A stretch of DNA of 64,000 nucleotides from Sabethes cyaneus. Taxonomy: Eukaryota > Arthropoda > Insecta > Diptera > Culicidae. Below, one piece after another: positions 13,136 through 25,180 of this stretch (within the stretch, counting starts at the first letter, position 1; every line of letters begins with the position of its first letter). The notes beneath the pieces are model-generated. The model worked only from the letters and a program-made list of their open reading frames with translations. It was not told the DNA's origin and did not search any database. Where the stretch lies: positions 48,414,044-48,478,043 of the forward strand of contig NC_071354.1 of assembly GCF_943734655.1 (NCBI RefSeq). Reading direction: 5' to 3'. A program made the translations under genes and the position numbers.

Positions 13136-13620
13136 TATGTTGCTGCTTCGTCGTAATTGTATATTCCCGTCCTATCCAACACAAATTATTAAAAATATCA
13201 GCATTTCTATGACACACAATGCAAATCTAGTTATTCCCTAACATTTTAGTTTGTTGTCTATCATACGCGATCAATCAAAGTGAGCTGAGATCTATTTAAA
13301 TGCTTTTTGTCATTAAAGAAATCCTACCAGCCAAATTTCCTAGGTTTTTCCATGCGACGAAGAAGAAAATGTCGACTAATCGTTACAATTTCCGTCATTC
13401 ATAAATGAAAATAACTCACGCAAGGCATTGTCGTTATTCTACAGCCAGGAAAACTTGCCTGGCCTGCAGAAAATTTGCAGAATAACATTTGTCATACCGT
13501 CCTACACAAATACATACGCGTTAGCTTCGTAAACATTGTTGTGAATTTTTAGTTCGGACGATGAAAAATTTTGATGGACGGATTTTAAAACGGTACGACG
13601 AATTATAGCAAGTCAGTTGC
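13136..13620 (+). repeat. Dispersed repeat, plus copy
   Basis: This sequence recurs in inverted orientation at 59310-59975; shared phrases include tagttattccctaa, gtcgactaatcg and acaacattg-type runs. It has no coding potential and no recognised TIR. It is probably a non-autonomous transposable element. It abuts the SINE on its left. Confidence 0.8.
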
Positions 13621-13919
13621 GTAATTTGAATAAAATGCTTTAATAATCGCTTTTTAGAGAATTCAAAGGGCACGGATCGGAAGGTAAGTGTGTTTAAGTC
13701 AAATCAGCACAAGAACTTTTGGAGTATTCATTAAATCCATCCAACAATTGATGAAAATTAGAATGGCTTTACTTACTACGACGGGAATTAGAAATAAACC
13801 CTACCCATGGCATTGCTATTTTTTTGGTAGAAAAGAACTCCAAAGAAAAGTCGGAAAGTCAGATGTAAGTAAATTCTCTTATCGTATTCACTGATGGATT
13901 ACCGATGGATCTAACCCGT
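13621..13919. other. Unassigned sequence
   Basis: A small frame at 13688-13894 has no recognisable similarity. Confidence 0.4.
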
Positions 13920-14535
13920 CGTTTGCTGCTCCCGAAGAAAAAGAGACGAAAAAGAACACGAGATAAAAGCGAATAAACCTGAATCTGAACCTCACTGAAC
14001 AAACGGAATGGAAAAAGAGGAAAAAAATTAGCATGACAAAAAGAAAAACAAAAGAAAAATCGTAACACAACGTGAGGGAAAAAGAGACGTTAAAGGAGAA
14101 AAAAGTGAATGAAAACAAAATGGGAGTATAAAGGGCAAACAAGGCAAAAAAAGAGCAGACTGAATAGAAAAGAGGGAGAAAGGAAAATAAAAGGAGGAAA
14201 CTGAGAGAAAAGCAGGAAAACCGATAAAGAAAACGAGGAATAGAGAAAAAATGATTGCAGAAAAGGAGAAAAAACGGAATGAAAAAGAAAATAACGAACA
14301 GAAAACAAAAAAGTAGAAAAGGAGTTAACTGAACAGAAAACAAAAAACGAGACTTAAAAAGAGAAACTACGAGACTGGAAAAGAAGAAAACGGGTCTGAA
14401 AATATGGAAAACCGGAACGAAAATGAGAAAAAAATCAGAAATTAAAAAGGTAAAAACCGGGACAAAACCAGTTGAAACAGCGGAGAGAAAAAGAAAAAAT
14501 GTGATAGAAAAGGAGAAATGCAGAAGAGTGAGTAG

Positions 14536-14597
<62 letters not shown>

Positions 14598-14711
14598 CGA
14601 TAAAGGAACGAAGAAAATGGGAAAAAGAGGTTAAATGGATTATAAAAGGAGAAATATGAAACAAAATCGAAATGGAAATGGGATTGGAAAATGGAATTGA
14701 AAAAGAAGAAA
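13920..14711. repeat. Purine-rich low-complexity tract
   Basis: About 800 bases of G/A-rich degenerate sequence (aaagagaaaac-type phrases). The long minus-strand frame 13888-14664 is Phe/Ser/Leu-rich and arises from composition. It contains (GT)n at about 14536-14551 followed by (GA)n to about 14594. The right edge is cut by a DINE-1/Helitron-like insertion. Confidence 0.8.
14536..14594. repeat. Compound (GT)n(GA)n microsatellite
   Basis: About 8 GT units run into about 21 GA units inside the purine-rich tract. Confidence 0.95.
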
Positions 14712-14733
14712 TCTATACCTATAAAAATGGATT

Positions 14734-14767
<34 letters not shown>

Positions 14768-14884
14768 GGGATGTTCTTTATAGAATCGAAAACTACTGAA
14801 CCAATCGGCGTGAAAATTTGCATGAAGAGGTTTTTGTGGCCAGGGAAGGTTCTTAATGATGGTTAGAGACCCCTCCTCCCACTA

Positions 14885-15430
14885 AGAGGGGGAGCTCCCA
14901 TACAAATGAAACACAAATTTCTGCATAACTCGAAAACTAATCAAGCAAATGGAACAAAATTTGGCAAGGGGATGTTTTTGGAGACAAGAATTTTTTCTAT
15001 GGCGAATTGATGCCCCTCCCATCTTCAGAAGGGGAATTATGACTCCTATCCCCTTTAAGGGGGGGCTTCCATACAAATGAAATACAAATTTCCCCATAAC
15101 TCGAGAACTAATCAATCAATTGGAACTATATTTGGCATGTGAGTGTTTTTTGAGAAAAGATTTTTTTCTATGATGAATTAGGACCCCGTACTTTTTTAGG
15201 AGGGTGGGCTCCCATACAAATGAAATACAAATTTCCTCACAACTCCTGAACTAATCAAGCAAATGGAACCAAATTTGGCATGTGGGGGGTTTGGACGCAG
15301 AAATTTTTTTATGAAGGTTTCAGACCCCTCACCCCTGTGGTAGGGGGATAAGGACTTTGTATGAATAAAACAGAAATTTTTGCGTAACTCAAAAACTAAT
15401 CGAAGTCTAGAAATTTGAGACTCTTTCATA
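14885..15430 (+). repeat. Internal tandem repeats of the DINE-1-like element
   Basis: Diverged units begin near 14892, 15066, 15209 and 15350. Each holds a run of Gs or Cs, ccatacaaatgaaa (last copy strongly diverged), an aactcgaaaactaatc-type phrase and atttggcatg. Spacing is about 140-175 bases. Confidence 0.8.
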
Positions 15431-15664
15431 AAACATTAGTCAATAACAAGACCACCAGAAACTATCAATAGTAACATTAGATGATTCAGGACGAAACGGA
15501 CACAAGCCACGAGTGTTGCCGGCGACCTGCTGTCGGAAGCGCAGGCCACTGCGGGGTGGGGGGGGAGTGTCTGTCAGCCCCCCGTGGAGATCACCTCTAT
15601 CTAGGTTTATTTATTTTCCTAGATCTATTGACCTCTATTACTTTGCTTCAGTTGGATCACTCCT

Positions 15665-15815
15665 GCGAAATGATACTTTCCACGAAAAGATTTTCCGTGA
15701 AATACATCCCGCGGAAGGTTTTTCGCGAAATGGTATTCTGCGAAACTCTTTATTCCGCATTATGGTCAACCGAGAATTGGTGTTGCGCAAAATGGTATTC
15801 GGCAAAATGGTTTGT
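15665..15815 (+). repeat. Short tandem repeat, gcgaaatggtattc-like
   Basis: Units such as cgcgaaatggtattctgcg and gcgcaaaatggtattcggc recur every 15-20 bases inside the same DINE-1-like element. The plus-strand open frames over it are not genes. Confidence 0.7.
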
Positions 15816-16000
15816 AATGATGGCGAATATATAAATGCTATCCGCTATTTTACTGTGAGGAAAATTTGTATATTAAAACACCCATAAACTCCTCAGAAAC
15901 TTGCAAAACTCGAAATTGCGATAAAGGTCATCCGAGATTCAGGATTTATACACAACACAGTTTATTTTGTGGCAATACGAAGTTTGTCGGGTCAGCTAGT

Positions 16001-17479
16001 AGAAGATAAAACTAAAGAGACAAAATAGAAGAAAAAACGAGGCATCACTAGCTTACTGCCCTGAACAATATAACACTACCCTGAATGTATAAATATTATT
16101 TTCGCAAAGTCCGCTAAAAACAACAAACAAAATTTCTTTCATAGAGCAATCAGAGCGCTCCTCAGAGCAAAAAAGAGAGAAGTTTTCTTTTGAATTTTCT
16201 TTCTTTCTCTTAGTGCAACCTTTTTTCTTTCACACAGTGCAACCTACTCATTGAGGAGCAACAAAACGTTACTAGAATGTTGAATACATTTTCATATTAG
16301 CTAATGCTGGATATGGAAATATCGAAACATTCTATTTGCCGTGCCGCTGCTGCTTGAAATAGACCTTTTTGTTAGCGTTCTGCGTATATTGTTATTAAGG
16401 TGAAATTAATCGTCATCGATTCTGCAAATTTCAAAAGAAGTTTTTTTGTTTGAAACAAAAATTTTGTTCATGAAAAATATTCTCGGCGGTCAGATTGGCA
16501 AGAAGAATGCAGTGAATACATTTCTATAAACAGAACCCCGCTTCTGGGCCTAAAAACTGCTTCCGAAATTGGGCTCTACGACGAAAAGATTATGACTGCT
16601 AGTTTCCCGTTTCACCTGTTTAACGGAAATCTTTCAAAAGAAAGACAAAATCGAAAGATACTCTGTTGCCGCTTTTTGCTCGTCGCATTGCTCGAAGATT
16701 CAACTGAAGCAACTCCCCAGCAAAAACCACACTCGTTTTTCTAGATTTCTTGACCGGGAACTACTCATTTCTCGTTACACACTTCTCACAATCCACAATC
16801 CACTACTCACCGCTAATTGCTTATTGCTTTCTCGTTACTACTAACTTTTCACAATGCATTTGTCAGTTCTCACTATTCTCATTATTCAATCCTCTTATGC
16901 CATTACTTATTCACTGCTAGGATTCACACTTCTAATTATTCAATTTTCATTTTCATTCCGTTCAAGCTTCTCCATAAATAGTCCATCATTTTCAAATGGC
17001 TGCAACTTTCTACCCTTTTCAGTTTCAATGTGTATTGTACACTGTACATACTGTATAACGCACCAGCAGCTGTACAATCGTTGCAAAAATAGGACCCTAT
17101 TCTATAAGACACAGCGAGTGTCACTTCGCCCGACTAGTCTACCTATACTATCATGTAAGTCACATGCGACACGATTTTGTCGAGTAACTCGACTGAGTCG
17201 ACCGCTAAAACACTGGTGACACAACTGTTATTTTGGTTGAGAATGCACCACAAAAATTTGGATCTCTCTCAACTTACCATGCCACAATATACGTTAAGTA
17301 GTGTAATAAAGCGGAGCGTTTGTCTAGCGATCGGAAGGAAAGAGGAGGCTTAAATTAATCTCCGTGAAGTGTAAAGAATCACAAGCGGACATTTTAAGCT
17401 TTCAAGAGGAATCCAAACAGTTAAGCTAGAATTGTGGCGAAAGAACCGAATTTAAGCAAATCTTTCGTGCAAGTTGAAA
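16001..17479. other. Unassigned sequence with degenerate ctcattctcac repeats
   Basis: At about 16740-16950 there are irregular repeats of attcac and ctcatt phrases. The rest is unremarkable and no gene is recognised. Confidence 0.4.
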
Positions 17480-17760
17480 AAAACACGAAGAAATACACGT
17501 TTACAAAGTCCAAAAGGCACCAAATCGCGGCACGGAAAAAACGATTACGGAAACGGAAACCCAGATGTTGACGAAATCGCATTGCCTCGTTTTGGATGAC
17601 AAGACCTACGTAATAGCAGACTTCCAGCAGCTTTCGGGGATCCAATTCTTCACTGCTCATCATAACTTTCTGAGAACGTTAAAATGCAGAAAATATCAAT
17701 GTTTGCCAAAAAAACATGATTTAGCAAGCAATTTGTCCGTTTGGAAAGCGGACCAGCCCG
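17480..17760 (+). pseudogene. Tc1/mariner transposase fragment (ITmD37E-like)
   Basis: The frame from 17565 reads LTKSHCLVLDDKTYVIADFQ, then QLSGIQFFTAH. This is the region around the first catalytic Asp of ITmD37E-type Tc1/mariner transposases (typical form MDDETYVK-DF-QLPG). Downstream, PKKHDLASNLSVWKA resembles the following strand. The rest of the DDE domain is missing, and the fragment runs into an RTE piece. Similar fragments lie at 40190-40440 and 51170-51300. Confidence 0.65.
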
Positions 17761-17769
17761 TGACAGCCG

Positions 17770-18310
17770 AGAAGGTCAATGGGCATGACGCTGTTCTGGA
17801 CGGATTAAACTTCGTGTCATTACTCGAAAGATGTTCTAGAGTTGTACACGGCTAAGACGGTCAATTTCGTGCCGAACGATCGCAGGACTCGAGAGTGCCC
17901 CCGAAACATGCACGTATACTCGCTCCGGGGTAGCTTGGATCAGCCGCGTCAGTTTGTCCGGAAAACCGTACTCGTGCATTATCCGCCCTAGCTGTTCGCG
18001 CTCGACTGTATCGTATGCTGCCCTGAAACCTGCGAACATATGATGCGTGGGCACGTTGTATTCCCGACATTTCTGAAGAATTTGCCGGAGAGTTCGATTC
18101 GTAGTAGCACGGGCCCGCATAAAGCCCGCCTGTTACTGCCCTACGATCTCTCTTGCTATGAGGGATAGACGATGTAACAAAATGTAGGAGAGCACCTCAT
18201 AAGCTGCGTTGACCAGAGTATTGCCGCGGTAATGATAGCAATCTAGCCGATCGCCTTTTTGGTAGATGGAACGAACCACACCTTCCATCAGTCCTCCGGT
18301 AGTTTCTTAT
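17770..18310 (-). pseudogene. RTE-clade reverse transcriptase fragment
   Basis: On the minus strand the frame gives GVVRSIYQKGDRLDC, RGNTLVNAAYEVLSYILLHR, LRQILQKCREYNVPTHHMF and FRAAYDTVEREQLGRIMHE. These are the N-terminal reverse transcriptase blocks of RTE elements. A stop separates GQ from QAGFM. This piece covers part of the segment that is missing from the 30.7-34.1 kb element. Confidence 0.85.
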
Positions 18311-21130
18311 CTTCTCAAATTTTTGAAATTATTCAGTGAAAAACCGTTGCTATCGGTTCTTGGCCATTTTTGTAGAGTCGGTCCTTTCCAGAATAGTTCA
18401 CTTCTAAAAGTAAAATATAATATAATGACAATCTCTTCTGGCATGCATGTGCTAAAGACCGGAAAGCTCAAAAAATAGGTAATTATTTTGATTTTTTCAA
18501 AAGATGATGGCAGGTGTCTGAAATAGATAACATAAGCGATACTTAATTTAAACACGGTCTGCCATAAGACATTTCAAAAAGTATAAAAAGAGTAAATAAG
18601 CTTGCGACTGTGTTTTGGGTAAAGATAACCGAATGAACCCAGCAGTTGAGGTTATTATATCATAATATTAATAACAGCTGCTCTGGTTAAAAGTCTCCTT
18701 TGGCTTAAACCTCTAATTCTGCCACGAAGAAAACAATAGATCGTGCAGAAAAAATCACCCTCTTAGCCTGCCTAAGCTTCGCCGGAAACCGAACTTCAGT
18801 TCTCGATTTGACAAACACTTTTTTGTTTGTTTATAAAAAAATATTGCAGCTGAAAAAAATGTTCTCTGTTAATTAGGAACACTTTCGTGCGTCTTCACGG
18901 TGCAACTAGGGACATGAAAAAAAACTAACCAAGCAACAAACATTCAAAGTCCACACGCGCGAGCACTCGCGCAATTAAAACGCATTTTCTAATCTAATAA
19001 TTCCATTTCCTAGGTTGAAACGAGCCCCAGCGGGAAAAAAACTGTTCACTGATTCCAGTTTAAAACAGTTGACAGAAAAAAAGGATTTTTTTCCCTCCGC
19101 TATCGCAACCCATTCCGTTTGATGGATAACTGTAATGAAGAAAAAAACGTCTACCCTCATGAAACAGGAGACTGACTAAACAACATTAGGCGCACATGCT
19201 GCCAAACGAAAAAATAACGGGTTAAATCGCCTAAATGCGTTTGGCATACAAAATTTGAATACCGAAAAAAAAGTCACCCCTTTCGTTGAGAGCCTGACTT
19301 GGCGGAAGCAAAAAACCACCCTACACGGTTTTTTTTTTCGACTGCCACGACGACGACGTTCCATACTTCAAATTATGCTCTCAAATCCAAGCAAGCTGTC
19401 CTGTGCTGTACTGTGAGTTGCATTGTTATGCTGATTTCGATCGCAGCGAAAGAGTTGTAGGTCGGAGTCGGTAGGTAGGTTTGCAGATGGAATCTGTGCA
19501 AAAAACGTCCGGAGTTCGAGAGCTACTGAAAGCAGGAGTTTACGCGATTATTTTCATAGTTTTAAGTTTAAGTTTCGACCAGAATGAGTCATTCATCCGG
19601 TTGTTGGAAATTATTTTAAAAAAAAAACAGCATTTAATATTACTCGAGATTCACTGTGGCGAAGCATTCTGTTTCGTCTGCATCTCTATGTTCTCAACCA
19701 GTGTCACCCTCTGAGGTCGAGTGGGAGAAAACCATATTACTGGCACGGAAGTGAGATGACGTTTTATAAAAATCGAAACAATGTCTAGTTGTCTAAACCG
19801 TTCAGCTAAGAGGAAGAAACACTTTCGAGCAGAAAAACTAGAAATCAAAATCCCATAAAGAAGACAGCGTTTAGCGTCATCCATCAGCAAACAGTGCTGG
19901 GCATAACAATACGACAGAACCGTCAACAAACACCCATCAGTTCGGGACACACATTCAGCCAGGCCAGGCCAGCAGAACAACGGCGAATGGTTCCGACGAA
20001 TATAGCGGTGGAACGGGTCGAAGCGAAAAAATAAAGGATACGTTTACACAAAGCAAGGATAATGCACTATAAAATGTATAAATCTCCTTTCTTTGCAACT
20101 GCGACAATCGTCCCGGGATCGGGTTGGGTTTTGGGTTAGCTCTCGCAGTTTGCAGGCTTTTTGAGTAATGTTACATTCCGTCGTTTTGGACGATCGAATA
20201 ATTGAAGCGAGGAATTTCGGGATTTCAAAACCACTTTTATTCGCTTCTCTCCGTCTATCTGCCAGGTCATCCAGCGTGTGCAGTACTTACGGGAGATGGG
20301 AAGCGGCCGGGTGGGCGGAAGGACGAAAAACGGCAAGAAAAATGAGACTTCTTTGCAAGGTAAGACCAAGAAAAATGTGTATTTAACAAAATGATTATGC
20401 ACCTGGAAGAAGCTATATGTCCCGGGTGCCGTACGAACGCTGCTCCTCGCCAAGAAGGTGGTGAACACACTCGCATGCCGGGGTTCCGAGGTAGCAAAAC
20501 TTGTTGAGGACGGAGAAAAAGGTTGGATGGCCGAATAAAGGCGGCCAAGGGTAAAGAACATATTTCTCGGATGTTTAGGCGGAAAATGCGCAATGTTTTG
20601 GGATCTGTTGTTAGCCTGAAGGGTTTGGCTTCTTTATCGGACCGGAGATTTTCGGGATTTATCATAACGATTCATAACTGGCTTACGGACGGAAAGCTGG
20701 ACATTTTATTTTTCTGGCAATAACTTTCTAACAAAATATGCTGTACAAGATATGCAGAAGAGTGAGTCCGTTAATTGGCTGCAATGAACAGAAAAACTAT
20801 TTTGCTATGAAAAGAAGAACAACAAAAACCATTTCATAATTGCGTGATTATCACAAAGAAAATCAAAAATGATATTAGAATCACGTAAAAAAAGCGAAAG
20901 TTATATAACAAGAAGAAACCAAACAAGATTAAAATAAAACAAACTACTTAGCTACTTCATTTAACTTAACTACATGAAAGTGAGTTGTACGATTCAGTGA
21001 CCTATACTTACTGTGTTGCATCAAAAAGACTAAAATACAAAGAAATATGCCGAACATGCTACAAAAATCTCGAAAATGATTAAAAAATTATGCAGTTTTA
21101 TTCTACAACACTTTCCTCCGTTCAATCAAA
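18311..21130. other. Unassigned region with one candidate exon
   Basis: No element is recognised. TATAAAA at 20068-20074 is followed by a frame from ATG 20168 that remains open to a strong-looking splice donor (CAAG|GTAAGA) at 20359/20360; see findings. Confidence 0.35.
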
Positions 21131-21139
21131 AATAAAATT

Positions 21140-22208
21140 AGACAAACAAAACTAAAAGTGTTACGGCATTTCTGGGAACCCTGCCAGACGTCAGAAGCGT
21201 TTTCGGCCCATCGTAGTCTACCGACTTTCGCGAAATATACGATCGGAATCTCTCCAAGCAGTGTCTGTAGCTCGTGATTGATGCGACTCCGCCACTCCCC
21301 GCTTTCAGTTTGTACTCCACCAAATATCGTTCCGCAGCACTTATGTCCTTCGTGAGTAACATCATAGCTTGAAATCCATAAAGAACTTCCGGTCTAATAA
21401 GCGCTTTGTACATTGTCAGCAGAGCATGCTCCTTGATCGTCGCGTTTTGCGAAGGGCAAAGTAGGCCCGATTCCCCGCTTGAATGCGCCGCTGGGATTCC
21501 TTACTAGTGCTGTTGTGCGCGGTCACCAACGATCAACTTGTCTCAACCCTCGCCGCGTCTCAAATGGACTCGAGTGTCCCCGAGATGCGCATGAAACAAA
21601 TCACTTGATTCAATGTAGTTCTGATCAGTCGCGTCAGTTTAACGGGAAAACCGTGTTCGTGCATTATCTGCCATAGCTGGTCACGGTTGATTGACTATAT
21701 CGTATGCTGCTTTAAAATCAATAAAGATGCGATGCGAGGGCACGTTGTACTCCCGACATTTCTGCAACTGTGACAGCCGGCGTAACAGGATCTGGGAGAG
21801 TATATTGTAGGCGGCATTTATCAGAGCTATACCGCGATAGTAGCAGCAGTCGAGCCGAATACCCTTTTTGTAGATAAGACAAACCACTCCTTCCATCCAT
21901 TCCTCCGGTAGCTTCTACTTCTCCCAAATCTTGGAAATTACCCAATTGCCAGCGTTTGTTGGCCATATATATAAAGGTCTGCCAGTAGGGGGTCCTTACC
22001 ATCGCTTTTGTTAGTCTTCTGCAACCCGATTTCTCGTTCGACTTCTTGGAGATCAGGTGCAGGGATATTACTGTATTCTATGGCCACTAGGTTAACTTCC
22101 GCTTTGCCGCCTCCTGCAACTTCGCGATTGAAGTGTTCATCTGCTTCCACCTGTCCACCACTTCGCGCTTTCATCGCCAAATATTTTTGGCGTGACATCA
22201 TATTTTAG
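21140..22208 (-). pseudogene. RTE-clade element, decayed
   Basis: Ordered fragments on the minus strand match the RTE protein: IPAPDLQEVEREIG and NKSDGKD (22.1-21.9 kb), then GVVCLIYKKGIRLDCCYYRG, ALINAAYNILSQILLRRLSQ and VPSHRIFIDFKAAYDIV (21.9-21.7 kb). A degraded ISRKSVDYDGPKTLL-type tail lies near 21.2 kb. Several frameshifts are needed, and the active-site block is not preserved. It probably belongs to the same family as the copy at 30.7 kb. Confidence 0.8.
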
Positions 22209-22210
22209 TG

Positions 22211-22739
22211 TGTAATTCTTACGAGATCGGTTTCCTTTCTCTTAAAACTTGCGCGTATCATTAGCTCGAAATAGTAGTTCTAATTGTTCACGTCCGAATT
22301 GTTTCCAAGCAATTTTCTCTCTACCGCTTGTTGGCATTCCCCATCAAACCAACCATTTATATTCTCCAGAGCTCTTCACCTAGTGCCGCGGCACCGGCCT
22401 ATCCGATGACCAAGCCTATTCTGCTACTAGGTGATGATCAAAGTCAATATACGTATGCTTCTGAAGAACCAGCCATCTATCAGAACGTGATCTATCTGGT
22501 TTAACGTACGTTTATCAGGTGATTTCCATGTGGCTTTGAGGATATCTTTCGTGGGAAAAACATGCTTCGGAACACCTAGCCTCTGGAAGATGCGAAGTTA
22601 ATACATCGTTAGCCGTTATCGTTCGTATCAATGGGTAGGCTATGCAGGAGGATATTGGAATGGCATCTTAGCTTTAATACCGAGACACTACGTTTCTTAA
22701 TACAACCGCCCGCTCCGAGATCAGACACTGTCGTAAGCT
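22211..22739. other. Unassigned sequence between RTE and R1 copies
   Basis: Part may be the 3' untranslated region of the R1-clade element or the 5' part of the RTE copy. No clear boundaries are visible. Confidence 0.35.
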
Positions 22740-22763
22740 GCTCCCAACTGGGAGTCGGTGGGT

Positions 22764-24266
22764 TCACCGACCCTTTGTGGAATCAGACCATGCCCGCTGC
22801 CATGTGGTCATCGAGGCCGATCTTGTGGTACTCCGTATGCCTCTAATTCCACGTTGGTTGAAGCACTCTACGTCCTTGCTGCTGATGATGCCAATAGACA
22901 TCATACCCGCTAAGACGCAGATTGCGTCATGTGAAACTGTGCGATACGCACTCGCACTCTCAAGCACATGATACGATAGGTGCTTTCCAGCTTGGCTAGA
23001 TAGCTCTTGGTACCTAACGCCGATAACCACTCCAGCCCGCCATACATGAGTATGGACTGGACCACGTTGGCTAATAGCCTTCGCTTGCTGCCATATACCG
23101 CAGAGCTATTTGACATCATACGAGACAAGGACATCAGGAGTTTTAAGGACCGCTTTAATGAAATAGTGCAGTCCCCGACGCTGATATTTGCTTGCTGCAC
23201 CGACTTGCGGTTGTTCACCAGGATAACCTCCGTTTTATGATGCGCTAGCTCAAGTTTCCTGGATCGCATCCAATCTTCAACAATGCTTATAGAGTGGGCA
23301 ACCGTCAAATCAACCTCTCTGATAGATTCACCGCAGACTTCTAAGGTGATGTCGTCCGCAAAGCCGACAATCACCACCCCTATCGGGAACTTTAGCCTCA
23401 ACACCTCGTCATACAAGACGTTCCTCAACACCGAGCCCAGTATGGAACCGTGCGGAACCCCTGCGGTGATTGGAACGCTCTTCTGACCCTCCTCCGTATT
23501 GTAGAAATAATTTTCCAGAATCCTGTACAGCGACACCGGCATTTGGACGTTCCGAAGCGTGTTGGCTATGGAGTCCCAACTAGCGCTATTAAACGCATTT
23601 CTCACGTCGAGCGTGACAACTGCGCAATAGTGGATACCTGTCCTCTTGCGCTGGATTGCCACCTCGGCTGTCTCAGTGACAAATAAGATGGCATCTAACG
23701 TAGATTTGCCAGTTCGGAAGCCGAATTGGTTCCTTGACAGGCCGTTTGTACCCTCAGTGTACTGTACGAGTCTGTTAATAATAATTCTCTCCAGCACCTT
23801 GCTGGCAGTATCGAGCAGACAGATCGGCCTATATGACGAGGGGATTCTCCCGGAGGATCGTACCCGGAGGTTCTCCCGGCTTCGGCAACAGGACCAGGTT
23901 CTGTCGCTTCGATCTGTCCGGGAAGCGGCCAGCTCCCAGGCATCTACTCATTACTGCCCCGAATAATACCGAAGCCTCTAGAATAGTCGCTTTAATGGCC
24001 ATATTCGGGAGTCCGTCTGGCCCCGGTACCTTGCTCACCTTTAGGGATTTAGCGATCTCAATGAGTTTGTCGTTCGTAACCGTCACTTCCTCCCTGACCT
24101 CTAAACCGCCGTCGCCCACGTTGCTTTGGATGTTCGGCTGGGAGGCCGACCATTCTACGTTATGGTCTGAGATACTGGAATGTCGGCCGTGGGACGACTC
24201 AATAGCCTGGGGCCAGGGCCCTGGCTCGTGACGCGGAAAGAGGCACTCGATGATCCGCGACAGCAT
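22764..24266 (-). pseudogene. R1-clade reverse transcriptase (ORF2) pseudogene
   Basis: The frame from 24266 contains LKVSKVPGPDGLPNMAIKA and RQNLVLLPKPGEPPGT. After a frameshift near 23.83 kb, the frame from 23797 contains NGLSRNQFGFRTGKSTLDAI, VTLDVRNAFNSASWDSI, AGVPHGSILGSVLRN and GFADDITLEV (FADD at residues 146-149). These are the ordered reverse transcriptase motifs of R1-clade LINEs. The usual GVPQG reads GVPHG. A second shift near 22.95 kb moves the C-terminal part (CVLAGMM, GIRSTTRSASMTTWQ-AW) to another frame. Both Asp of FADD remain, but the protein is broken. Confidence 0.88.
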
Positions 24267-24553
24267 CTCTGGCGATTGCTCTGCTTAGCATCCCGTTGGC
24301 CGATACATATCAGGCACTTGGGCGACGCATTACAGTCCCTCGCCATTGGCGTAGCTAGTGGGGGTGCCTGGGGTACCAGGCCCCCTCCAGAATTCTTCAG
24401 GCTCCCTCCAGAAATTTTGCCCATTGTAATTAAAAAACCGGAAAAAATTCAGTGTATATGTTCCCACTGCGTAGATGTTCTCGTTTTTACTAGGCATCGC
24501 AAACGCGTAGTTGTCGTCGTCGTCAGTAGCCGTCACCGTCAGTATTCACCTTA

Positions 24554-24671
24554 AGGGCCAAACAGAATGCTGCGTCAATGCGTCCGTCTGCGTTATTCTG
24601 ACAGTTTTCCCATGTGCTTACTGTCAAATTGACGCTGACGGATGAATTGACGCAGCATTCTGTTTGGGCCT
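24554..24671. mobile_element. 118-bp Harbinger-like MITE, nested in the hAT-like element
   Basis: TIRs start AGGGCCAAACAGAATGCTGC on the left and AGGCCCAAACAGAATGCTGC as the complement of the right end. The element is flanked by the trinucleotide TTA at 24551-24553 and 24672-24674. A TTA target site is the signature of PIF/Harbinger. The inverted similarity extends to about 27 bases, leaving a short non-coding centre. Confidence 0.8.
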
Positions 24672-24719
24672 TTATGCTGTTTTAAGTAGTCGTCACCATT
24701 CAACTCCATCTTTGCACGT

Positions 24720-25180
24720 TAAACCTACCTGTTCCTGGTACTGGTGCAGTTGGTGAATAGAACTGTTTTCGTCGCACTGTCGTCCGGTATTCTTACGACG
24801 TGTCCGGCCTACCGTAGCCTTCTGACTTTCGCCAGATGACGATGGGAATCTCTCCAAATAGTTTCTATAGCTCGTGATGCATATGCCTCTGCCACTCTCC
24901 GTTTTCAGTTTGAATATTGAATAACATGCAAGAAGTTTACAATGTAGCTCTGATCAGTTGCATCAATTTATCCGGAAAACCGTGTTCATGCTTTTTCTGC
25001 CATAGTTGACCTCGATCGAGTGCATCGTATGCTACTTTGAATCAGTAAAGATTTGATGCATGTGCATGTTGTACTCCCGATATTTCTGCAAGTCGGATGG
25101 TAAACACCTCATGAAACCCGCCTGGTATTTCCCTATAAAACCCTGTGCTATCGGTGGTAGCCGGCGTAGCAGGGTCATAA
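24720..25180 (-). pseudogene. RTE-clade fragment nested in the hAT-like element
   Basis: On the minus strand there are KYREYN, a diverged AAYD-type block and an RNYLERFPSSSGESQKA-type tail, in RTE order. It is heavily decayed, with many stops. Its presence between the hAT-like TIRs means the hAT-like element either captured it or received it as an insertion. Confidence 0.6.

Larger units (their letters stand above)
14712..16000 (+). mobile_element. DINE-1/Helitron-like non-autonomous element
   Basis: The element starts at tctatacctataaaaatgg and then has (GTCT)n at 14740-14766. It continues with a series of diverged direct repeats, each carrying ccatacaaatgaaa and aactcgaaaactaatcaa, and ends near gtcgggtcagctagt. 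A core (GTCT)n microsatellite followed by internal tandem repeats and a non-coding body is the layout of DINE-1/Helentron elements in flies; the assignment rests on that layout. There is no Rep/helicase frame and no target duplication, which is normal for Helitrons. Both flanks are purine-rich, so it appears to have landed in the tract. Confidence 0.6.

Noticed and set aside
13888..14664. 258-codon minus-strand frame resembling a multi-span membrane protein
   Set aside because: It is a composition artefact of the purine-rich tract and includes the (GT)n(GA)n microsatellite read as SLSLSL and HTHTH.
14740..14766. CRISPR-like or regular array signal from short direct repeats
   Set aside because: The repeats are simple tetranucleotides without unique spacers, in a eukaryotic transposon.
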